From positions 248,001-312,000 of the forward strand of contig CALGAP010000023.1 in the NCBI GenBank assembly GCA_937958995.1: a DNA stretch of 64,000 nt, read 5' to 3'. This stretch comes from an uncultured Chitinophagaceae bacterium (GTDB lineage Bacteria > Bacteroidota > Bacteroidia > Chitinophagales > Chitinophagaceae). Position numbers and translations under genes: made by a program. Below are positions 1 to 6,933 of this stretch, piece by piece (position 1 is the first letter of the stretch; every line of letters starts with the position of its first letter). Below the pieces are notes generated by a model, which was not told the origin of the DNA, did not search any database, and worked only from the letters and a program-made list of their open reading frames with translations.

Positions 1-1
1 C

Positions 2-481
2 CCAAGTATTGGATTAATTCTGTGGAACCTGATAGCTTTCCTTGTGCTGCTTTTCATCTTAGGAAAGTTTGCCTGGAAGCCGATCCTGAAGTCATTAAAA
101 ACAAGGGAAAACAACATAGCAGAGTCGCTCGCTTCTGCTGAGAAGGTGCGTGCAGAAATGGCGCAGCTGAAAAGTGAAAACGAAGCGCTGTTGGCAAAAG
201 CACGTGAGGAAAGAGCGCAGATGCTGAAAGAAGCACGCGATACCAAAGAGAAGATCATCAACGAAGCGAAGGAACAGGCCAAACTGGAAGCCAACAAAAT
301 TATTTCCGATGCACAGGCAGCCATCCAGCAACAGAAAATGGCAGCGCTTACCGATGTGAAGAACCAGGTGGGCAACCTCGTGATCGAAGTGGCGGAGAAA
401 GTATTGCGCCGCGAGCTGGGCAACAAAGCACAGCAGGAAAATTATATTAAAGAACTGGCAGACGAAATCAAATTGAATTAA
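2..481 (+). CDS. atpF: ATP synthase F0 subunit b (5' partial)
   Basis: Peripheral-stalk subunit b of the F1F0 ATP synthase. The frame is open to the left edge, so the first few codons lie outside the window; 159 residues are present. A single membrane segment (about residues 3-21, WNLIAFLVLLFILG) is followed by a long charged helix rich in Glu, Lys and Ala that forms the stator coiled coil and ends at the delta-binding C terminus. It lies 2 bp upstream of the delta subunit gene and in the order b-delta-alpha, so it belongs to one atp operon. The identity rests on the membrane anchor, the coiled coil and the gene order. Confidence 0.95.
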   Translation, partial: PSIGLILWNLIAFLVLLFILGKFAWKPILKSLKTRENNIAESLASAEKVRAEMAQLKSENEALLAKAREERAQMLKEARDTKEKIINEAKEQAKLEANKIISDAQAAIQQQKMAALTDVKNQVGNLVIEVAEKVLRRELGNKAQQENYIKELADEIKLN

Positions 482-483
482 TC

Positions 484-1047
484 ATGCGCAACCCCCGGTT
501 AGCATCAAGATACGCCAAAAGCCTGCTCGACCTGGCCAATGAAAGGAATGAGCTGGAAATAGTGTATAAAGACATGCTGTTTCTGCAGGCATTATGCAAG
601 CAGAGCCGCGATGTAGTGGTATTGCTGCGCAGCCCTATCATTACGCCCGATAAAAAGCTGGCCATACTGAGCGCAGTGATCAAAGACAAGATTGGCACCA
701 CCACCAACGCATTCCTGCAATTGCTGGTGAACAAAAAACGCGAAGAACATTTACCCGAAATCGTAACTTCTTTTATCAGCCAGTATAAGAAACAGAAAAA
801 TATTCATGTTATCAAGCTCACTACGGCTATGCCTGCCAGCGACGAACTGAAAAAACAGATCGTTGAAAAGGTGAAAGCCCAGACCAAGTTTCAGCATATT
901 GAGCTGGAAGAAGAAGTGCAACCCGATATCATTGGCGGCTTTGTGCTAGAAGTAGGCGATACCCTGGTGGATGCCAGCATTTCCTACGATTTGAAAGCCA
1001 TCAAATCGCAATTCATGAACAATGACTTTATTTACAAAATAAGATAA
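484..1047 (+). CDS. atpH: ATP synthase F1 subunit delta
   Basis: Delta subunit (OSCP homologue) that joins the peripheral stalk to the top of F1. 187 residues, normal for the family. It begins with the typical NPRLASRYAKSLLDLA helix; the C-terminal part has the family signature region IIGGFVLEVGDTLVDASISYDL, split here into overlapping words (IIGGFVLEVGD, DASISYDLKAI). The ATG starts 2 bp after the atpF stop, so the two are probably translationally coupled. Cytoplasmic face of the inner membrane. Confidence 0.97.
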   Translation: MRNPRLASRYAKSLLDLANERNELEIVYKDMLFLQALCKQSRDVVVLLRSPIITPDKKLAILSAVIKDKIGTTTNAFLQLLVNKKREEHLPEIVTSFISQYKKQKNIHVIKLTTAMPASDELKKQIVEKVKAQTKFQHIELEEEVQPDIIGGFVLEVGDTLVDASISYDLKAIKSQFMNNDFIYKIR

Positions 1048-1064
1048 ACTACAAACGGTAATAT

Positions 1065-2645
1065 ATGGTAGAAATAAAGCCCGATGAGATATCAGCGATA
1101 TTGCGCCAGCAATTGAGCAACTTTAACGCATCTGCCGACCTGGAAGAGGTGGGCACTATCTTGCAGGTGGGTGACGGTATTGCCCGCGTGTATGGATTGA
1201 ACAATGTACGCGCCGGTGAACTGGTGGAATTTGAAAATGGTGTGCGCGCTATTGCCCTTAACCTGGAAGAAGATAACGTGGGTGTGGTAATGATGGGTGA
1301 AAGCGGCGATATTAAAGAGGGCGGTAAAGTGCGACGTACCGGCAAGATCGCTTCTATTAATGTGGGCGAAGGCATGCTGGGCCGCGTGGTAAATACACTC
1401 GGAGAACCCATCGATGGCAAAGGTCCCATCACCGGCGAAAAAGTGGAAATGCCCCTGGAACGTAAAGCTCCCGGCGTAATCTTCCGCGAGCCCGTAAAAG
1501 AACCGCTGCAGACAGGTATCAAAGCGATTGACGCGATGATTCCCATCGGTCGCGGACAACGTGAGCTGATCATCGGCGACCGCCAGACTGGTAAGACTGC
1601 GATTGCTGTTGACACCATCATCAATCAGAAAGAATTTTACAAGGCCGGAAAACCGGTTTACTGTATATATGTTGCCATCGGTCAGAAAGCTTCTACCATT
1701 GCCGGTGTAATGCAGACGCTGATTGAAAACGGCGCCATGGATTACACGATCATCGTAGCTGCTTCTGCATCTGACCCTGCTCCTCTGCAGTTCTACGCTC
1801 CGTTTGCTGGTGCAGCCATCGGTGAATACTTCCGCGACACCGGACGTCCTGCGCTGATCATTTACGATGACCTCTCCAAACAGGCCGTTGCATATCGTGA
1901 AGTATCGCTGCTGCTCCGTCGTCCTCCGGGCCGCGAAGCTTATCCTGGTGACGTATTCTACCTGCACAGCCGCCTGCTGGAGCGCGCCGCTAAGATCATC
2001 AGCGACGACAACGTGGCTAAGAACATGAACGACCTTCCCGAAGGTCTGAAGGGTAAAGTGAAAGGTGGTGGTTCGCTGACCGCGCTGCCGATCATCGAAA
2101 CACAGGCCGGCGACGTTTCTGCCTACATCCCAACCAACGTAATCTCGATCACTGACGGACAGATATTCCTTGAGTCGAACCTGTTCAACTCGGGTATTCG
2201 TCCTGCCATCAACGTGGGTATCTCTGTGAGCCGCGTGGGTGGTAACGCGCAGATCAAGTCGATGAAGAAAGTGGCTGGTACCCTGAAGCTGGACCAGGCG
2301 TTGTACCGCGAAATGGAAGCCTTCGCAAAATTCGGCGGCGACCTGGATGCGGCTACCAAGCTGGTGTTGGACAAAGGTGCACGCAACGTGGAAATTCTGA
2401 AACAGCCCCAGTACTCACCTTTCCCGGTAGAAAAGCAAGTAGCTATCATCTACCTGGGTACACAAGGTTTGCTGCGCGAAGTGCCGGTAAATAAAGTGAG
2501 GGAATTTGAAGAACACTTCCTGCTGGAAATGGAAAATAAATATCCCGATGTGCTGGCCGAGTTCAAGAAAGGTAATCTGCCTGAAGACGGTATCAAAAAG
2601 ATGACCGACCTGGCAGCCAGCCTTGTTCCGCAATACAAAGCCTGA
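1065..2645 (+). CDS. atpA: ATP synthase F1 subunit alpha
   Basis: Non-catalytic nucleotide-binding alpha subunit of F1. 526 residues, full length. Walker A GDRQTGKTAIA lies near residue 170, followed by the conserved IYVAIGQKAS and the ALIIYDDLSKQAVAYRE segment with the Walker B aspartate. The C-terminal helical domain is complete. It starts 17 bp after atpH. In many Bacteroidota atpG follows directly, but here a terminator follows the stop and the next genes are unrelated secreted proteins, so the gamma gene must be elsewhere. Confidence 0.98.
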   Translation: MVEIKPDEISAILRQQLSNFNASADLEEVGTILQVGDGIARVYGLNNVRAGELVEFENGVRAIALNLEEDNVGVVMMGESGDIKEGGKVRRTGKIASINVGEGMLGRVVNTLGEPIDGKGPITGEKVEMPLERKAPGVIFREPVKEPLQTGIKAIDAMIPIGRGQRELIIGDRQTGKTAIAVDTIINQKEFYKAGKPVYCIYVAIGQKASTIAGVMQTLIENGAMDYTIIVAASASDPAPLQFYAPFAGAAIGEYFRDTGRPALIIYDDLSKQAVAYREVSLLLRRPPGREAYPGDVFYLHSRLLERAAKIISDDNVAKNMNDLPEGLKGKVKGGGSLTALPIIETQAGDVSAYIPTNVISITDGQIFLESNLFNSGIRPAINVGISVSRVGGNAQIKSMKKVAGTLKLDQALYREMEAFAKFGGDLDAATKLVLDKGARNVEILKQPQYSPFPVEKQVAIIYLGTQGLLREVPVNKVREFEEHFLLEMENKYPDVLAEFKKGNLPEDGIKKMTDLAASLVPQYKA

Positions 2646-2667
2646 TCATTGATTAACTATATTTTGT

Positions 2668-2701
2668 AAAAAGCGCCCCGAAAAATTTTGGGCGCTTTTT
2701 T
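2668..2701 (+). terminator. Rho-independent terminator of the atp operon
   Basis: An 11-bp stem, AAAAAGCGCCC pairing with GGGCGCTTTTT, encloses a short A/T-rich loop and ends in a T run, 23 bp after the atpA stop. Confidence 0.9.
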
Positions 2702-2874
2702 CATGAATAACAGGCATTTACAATTAATATCAGGATTCTGAAGCGCAGTATCGTAAAATCACTATTGCATATACGGAAAAATGAAGCAATTTTTGTGAGC
2801 AGATACGGAGTAACGCTTAATAATCATTACAGAAAAATTGAGGTTGCTCGCTGAACATCAATCAAATCGTACCC

Positions 2875-3069
2875 ATGACAAAAAACGCATATTTAATTGC
2901 CCGTTGTTCAAACCAGGCCCGCGCTGTAGCGATAGCGGCCAACATGCCGGTAGACGCTTCGATGCAAATGCAGCTTGGTAAAGCGTTTCAGCTTTTGTTC
3001 AATGGATACGATATTAAGTGGTTATTGGAAAACTTTTTTTTGAAAAAACTTTTTCGGGCTATTGCATAA
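2875..3069 (+). CDS. Possible small protein, 64 aa, unknown
   Basis: An ATG-started open frame of 64 codons in the otherwise empty 560-bp gap between atpA and the first secreted protein. The product is basic, begins MTKNAYLIARCSNQAR and ends with a Phe/Leu-rich basic tail. No domain is recognised and there is no clear ribosome-binding site, though these are often absent in Bacteroidota. It could equally be a chance frame in a long leader. Low confidence. Confidence 0.25.
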   Translation: MTKNAYLIARCSNQARAVAIAANMPVDASMQMQLGKAFQLLFNGYDIKWLLENFFLKKLFRAIA

Positions 3070-3114
3070 ACCGAGATTAGTTTTTTTCTTTGTGTCACGA
3101 TTTCAGAATAACCC

Positions 3115-3225
3115 CTCCAATCTCCTTTAAGAATTTCCAAGTTGATTTCTTTCAATGTTCCTACCCGGTAGTACCGGGATCCCAATCTCCTAAGAAGTTA
3201 CTGTTTCCAATCCTCCTATGGGCCA
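3115..3225 (+). promoter_or_regulatory. Leader with repeated CCAATCTCCT words and a palindrome
   Basis: Just upstream of the secreted protein at 3260 the word CCAATCTCCT recurs (about 3116 and 3181, each followed by AAGAA within two bases) with a degenerate third copy near 3210. Between them is the inverted repeat CCCGGTAGTACCGGG (about 3166-3180). This may be a protein-binding site or a leader RNA structure; its function is unknown. Confidence 0.35.
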
Positions 3226-3259
3226 TAACCGAAATGACCCTTTAAAAACGTACCTTTTT

Positions 3260-4669
3260 ATGAAACCGTACCTTTACACAACTTCTTACACAGGAACTCT
3301 TCACCCAACCAAGATATACCGGAAGGTTTTATTCCTTTTTTTCTTGCTGAGCGTTGCAGTCATCGCTGTAGGTCAAAATGCATCGGACGGTGGAACTAAT
3401 AGCGGTACCAACACTGGCAATAATGGAAGCGGCAGCAATAGCGGCCCGGCTAATAATACAGTCACCAGGCAACTCTCCTTCACTAACCCTCGCCTGGAAT
3501 CAGGTACGGAAGGTGCAAACGGTGCTATTTACCGTTTTCCCCAGGTGGGACAAGGCATCGACGCACTGGTAAAGATTACCGGACGTTCTGATAACAAAGT
3601 AAGACTCGTAAATATAGACCTGACCAATACAGGCTGGCAAAAAGCTTTTCAACCGCAGGTTGGTTACACCGATGGCTCTGCCGGCAACAAAGACTGGTGG
3701 ATGGAATTTGAAATCACTTTTGTGGAGAAAGATGGTGTGACTCCTGCAACAGTAAACAGTTTCGACGTAACAGCTCTTGATATAGATGGTGATGGCTACA
3801 AAGTGCGTGAGTATGTAACATTTTACAAGCAAAAAACTTACACACTTGAGAACAACAGCCTATTAGGTGTGTTGAATGTATTGGAATCTATACTCGGTAT
3901 TTTCACTGCTGGTAAAAAATTCCAGGGTCCTGTTACCAATTTCAGGGATGTTGATACCAGCGCAACCGGTGTAATGGTTACCAATCATTACGATCAAGGC
4001 AATACATTCCGTTTCCGCCTGGGCGGCATTGCCAATGGCTCTGTGAATGATGAAAGAATGTACTCTATGTACTTCAAATCTTTTCAATACCAGGAGCCTC
4101 GCCAGTTTACGCTGCCGCTGGTGCTGAACAGCTTCAACGCTACGTTGAGCAACCAAAAAGTAGTATTGAACTGGCAGACAGGTATGGAAAAAGAACTGAG
4201 CCATTTCGTGGTGGAGCGGAGTGTTGACGGTACTAACTATACTGATGCAGGCATGGTATTCGCCGGTGGCAATTCAGGAGTAAAACTGAACTACAGCTTT
4301 ACCGACCAGCTGGTGAACTCTCCGAAGGGAATTGTGTACTATCGCCTGCGCATGGTAGATATGGATCAGAAATATCAGCATTCTGCTGTTCGCCTGATCC
4401 GCACCGATGACGCAGCTGCTGTGGTAAAATTGACTGCTTATCCTAATCCTGTCGTGAATGAAGTTCGCGTAACCATTCCGAACGCATGGCAGAACCAGAA
4501 AGTTAGTTACCAGGTGTATAACACCAATGGTATGCTGGTAAAACAAATAACTGACCCGTTTGCCAGCCAGACTGAGACCATCGATCTGTCAGACCTGGGA
4601 GCCGGTTTGTATATAGTGAAAGCATCTACAGCTACCGAATCTGCTTCGCAACGGATCGTAAAAAAATAG
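3260..4669 (+). CDS. T9SS-secreted protein, paralogue of the gene at 5309
   Basis: Secreted protein of unknown function, 469 residues from the chosen ATG. An upstream in-frame ATG at 3218 would add 14 residues, but ATGAAA at 3260 gives a cleaner signal peptide (hydrophobic KVLFLFFLLSVAVIAVG near residue 30). After a Gly/Asn/Ser-rich linker comes a domain of about 230 residues beginning RQLSFTNPRLESGTEG and containing FDVTALDIDGDG and FRDVDTSATGVMV. Then comes the FN3-like linker domain found in most cargo here (VERSVDGTNY, YYRLRMVDMD) and a C-terminal type A sorting domain (AYPNPVVNE to GLYIVKA, basic end). The domain arrangement matches the protein at 5309 throughout, so the two are tandem duplicates. 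Probably exported to the cell surface. Confidence 0.85.
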   Translation: MKPYLYTTSYTGTLHPTKIYRKVLFLFFLLSVAVIAVGQNASDGGTNSGTNTGNNGSGSNSGPANNTVTRQLSFTNPRLESGTEGANGAIYRFPQVGQGIDALVKITGRSDNKVRLVNIDLTNTGWQKAFQPQVGYTDGSAGNKDWWMEFEITFVEKDGVTPATVNSFDVTALDIDGDGYKVREYVTFYKQKTYTLENNSLLGVLNVLESILGIFTAGKKFQGPVTNFRDVDTSATGVMVTNHYDQGNTFRFRLGGIANGSVNDERMYSMYFKSFQYQEPRQFTLPLVLNSFNATLSNQKVVLNWQTGMEKELSHFVVERSVDGTNYTDAGMVFAGGNSGVKLNYSFTDQLVNSPKGIVYYRLRMVDMDQKYQHSAVRLIRTDDAAAVVKLTAYPNPVVNEVRVTIPNAWQNQKVSYQVYNTNGMLVKQITDPFASQTETIDLSDLGAGLYIVKASTATESASQRIVKK

Positions 4670-4818
4670 GAAAGTTTATACCAACATATATGTCCAATAT
4701 CAATGAAAGCCCCCGGATCGGTGAAGTCAGATAGCATAGTGTTGTCGCAGAATCTTTAGAAAGGAATCAGAAGATCTTATAAATGCATCAACCCTCAATG
4801 ATCGTAAGAAAGAGATTG

Positions 4819-4928
4819 AAGAGTTTATTTTAAAGGGTACGATCAACAACGCCGTCCCGTTTCTACGGGATGGCCGTTTTTAAGAATGTTGAATGAAGGA
4901 ATTTGAACAAGGAATGTGAATGTGAATA
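4819..4928 (+). repeat. 110-bp direct repeat copy 1 with terminator hairpin
   Basis: Starts with AGAGTTTATTTTAAAGGGTA, then a hairpin at 4851-4874 (GCCGTCCCGT, loop TTCT, ACGGGATGGC) and a T run to 4881, which makes it a credible terminator for the gene ending at 4669. The repeat goes on into GAATGTTGAATGAAGG and GAACAAGGAATG words. The rest of 4670-5308 holds no gene that I can support. Confidence 0.75.
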
Positions 4929-5062
4929 GGCATTCCGACTTCATTCAAATTCAATTTCAATTTCAAGTTCATGTTACTCCAATATATTCTCACGAAAGCC
5001 GCACGTCCAATTTCCCTCGTTATTAGTTTGAATTTTTGTGCTTTACCTGAATAAAGTTCTTT

Positions 5063-5172
5063 AAGAGTTTATTTTAAAGGGTACGATTAACAACGCCATC
5101 CCGTGTCTACGGGAAGGCCATTTTTTGAATGTTGAATGAAGAAATTTGAACAAGGAATGTTGAATGTGAATA
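5063..5172 (+). repeat. 110-bp direct repeat copy 2 with terminator hairpin
   Basis: Near-identical copy of the element at 4819, displaced by 244 bp. Its hairpin is at 5095-5118 with a T run at 5121-5126, followed by the same GAATGTTGAATGAAG word. No gene lies between the two copies, so this one terminates nothing obvious; it sits in the leader of the paralogue at 5309. Confidence 0.75.
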
Positions 5173-5308
5173 CATACGCATTCCGGGTTCATCATGACAT
5201 TCAGATTCGTACTCAATTTCAATATTCAATATTCTCCTGTAACCGCTTCCAATAGTCCGAAGGAATACTTGAGTTTCAAAACGTCTCTGTAACCACAAAA
5301 GAAAGAAA

Positions 5309-6637
5309 ATGAAAAAGTATTACCCCGGACCCGCATTGGCACTTGCTTTTTGTATAAGGCTGGTGCTGATACTTGTCATCATCTTCGCCTCCGCCTTCTT
5401 TATCTCAGGCCAGGCACAACAGGGTCTTGTGTTTAAGAACCCTCAGTTGGTAAGCGGCACTGCAGGCCAGGACGGCGCAGTGTATCGTTTTCCCAATGTA
5501 ACCAACAATGTGGATGCACTGGTGGCCATCAACGGCAGATCGCATGCCCAGGTAAAACTGGCAGACATCGATATGACACATGTTGGTCACGACAAAGCCT
5601 TTCAGCCACGGGTTACCTGGAACAACAATACTACTCCCAGCGGCACTGTTGATTATTGGATGGAGTTTAAAGTAACATTCGTAAAAGCAGGCACAACCCT
5701 GCCGGCCGCTGTAAGCAGCTTTGACATTACCGCTCTCGACATCGATGGTAATGGCGACAGAATTAATGAATGGGTGAGCTTTTATAATCTTAAGTCTTCA
5801 ATGTTTGAATCGAATACATTGCTCATCGGCACCACGCTGTACGACTATGTGCTGGGCGTGCTCTCGCCGGTAGGTAAGAAATTCGAAGGTCCCAGGACCA
5901 ACTTCGTGGACGTGGATACCAGCGCAACTTCGGTAATGGTGACCTTACACTACGAAAACCAACCCGAATTCAGGATGCGCGTGGGTGCACACAGCACCGC
6001 TTCGCAAGGCGCTGCCGACCGCATGTATTCGTTCTGGTTTAAAACTTTCTCTTACCAGGCGCCCGTACAAAGCACATTGCCAGTAAAACTCAGCGAGTTC
6101 AACGCAAAACTCAACGATACTAAAGTGGCACTGAGCTGGATAACATCAATGGAGAAAAATGTAAGTCATTTCTCTATCCAGCGCAGCCTCGACGGATCCG
6201 ATTACACCGATATCGGCATCATTTTCACCAACGGCGATTCTGAAACCAGCCGCAGCTACCAGTTCAATGACGATGTAAGAACGCTGAGCAAACAGGTGGT
6301 TTACTATCGCCTGAAAATGGTGGACCTCGATGGAAAATTCGAATACTCACCCGTGCGCATGATCCGCATCGGTGCCAACAACGAGGCACCCGCCGTGCTG
6401 GCTTACCCCAACCCGGTAACTGATAACCTGCGCATCACTTTGCCTGGCTCATGGCTCGACAAAAAGATCACCATCGATGTGGTGAACACCAACGGCCAAC
6501 TGGTAAAGCGCATCACGAGCAACAAGGCTGCACAGACGGAGATGATCGACGTGCGTGATCTGACTGCAGGTTTGTATATAGTACGCGTTTCAAATGGCAC
6601 AGAAACAGCAGTACAACGAGTAGTGAAATCGAAATAA
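5309..6637 (+). CDS. T9SS-secreted protein, tandem paralogue of the gene at 3260
   Basis: 442 residues. Signal peptide with hydrophobic core VLILVIIFASAFFISG, then the same unknown domain as its neighbour (LVFKNPQLVSGTAGQDGAVY, FDITALDIDGNGDR, NFVDVDTSATSVMV), the FN3-like linker (IQRSLDGSDYTDIG, YYRLKMVDLDG) and a type A sorting domain (AYPNPVTDN to GLYIVRVS). It lacks the Gly/Asn/Ser-rich insert found after the signal peptide of the first copy. The start ATGAAA follows an A-rich stretch. Expected to be exported by T9SS; molecular function unknown. Confidence 0.87.
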   Translation: MKKYYPGPALALAFCIRLVLILVIIFASAFFISGQAQQGLVFKNPQLVSGTAGQDGAVYRFPNVTNNVDALVAINGRSHAQVKLADIDMTHVGHDKAFQPRVTWNNNTTPSGTVDYWMEFKVTFVKAGTTLPAAVSSFDITALDIDGNGDRINEWVSFYNLKSSMFESNTLLIGTTLYDYVLGVLSPVGKKFEGPRTNFVDVDTSATSVMVTLHYENQPEFRMRVGAHSTASQGAADRMYSFWFKTFSYQAPVQSTLPVKLSEFNAKLNDTKVALSWITSMEKNVSHFSIQRSLDGSDYTDIGIIFTNGDSETSRSYQFNDDVRTLSKQVVYYRLKMVDLDGKFEYSPVRMIRIGANNEAPAVLAYPNPVTDNLRITLPGSWLDKKITIDVVNTNGQLVKRITSNKAAQTEMIDVRDLTAGLYIVRVSNGTETAVQRVVKSK

Positions 6638-6648
6638 CTTATTATAAA

Positions 6649-6708
6649 CGTTTTATTAAAGGGTACGATCAACAACGCCGTTCCGTTTCTACGGGATGGC
6701 TTTTTTTT
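6649..6708 (+). terminator. Third copy of the terminator-like repeat
   Basis: Shares TTAAAGGGTACGATCAACAA and the hairpin (6677-6700, loop TTCT) with the elements at 4819 and 5063 and ends in an eight-T run, 12-70 bp after the stop of the gene at 5309. One stem position differs from copy 1 but stays pairable as a wobble. Confidence 0.8.
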
Positions 6709-6750
6709 AAGATTGAAGAAGGAACAGGAAAGGATGAAGAAAGAATGTTG
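6709..6750. repeat. Single arm of the GAAGATTGAAG palindromic element
   Basis: AAGATTGAAGAAGGAACAGG and following words match one arm of the inverted repeat at 27886-28045 closely. No complementary arm is visible nearby, so it looks like a decayed or half element. Nothing else is recognised from 6751 to 6933. Confidence 0.55.
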
Positions 6751-6933
6751 AAGGTTAGACAATGAAAGATTAACAGTTTGAGGATTAATGAAGCGATTGT
6801 GCATAAACTACTATTTTCTATAAGGGAAATACAGTAGTATATACACTTTGGATGTGAGTTGAAAACTTGCAAAATTTGTTCTGCGTTAATTTGTATCAAG
6901 TCCCAGGTAAGGACGTCCATTAATCCGTTATCT

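Noticed and set aside
1092..1967. Long open frame antisense to atpA
   Set aside because: It mirrors the codon pattern of the real gene and has no domain.
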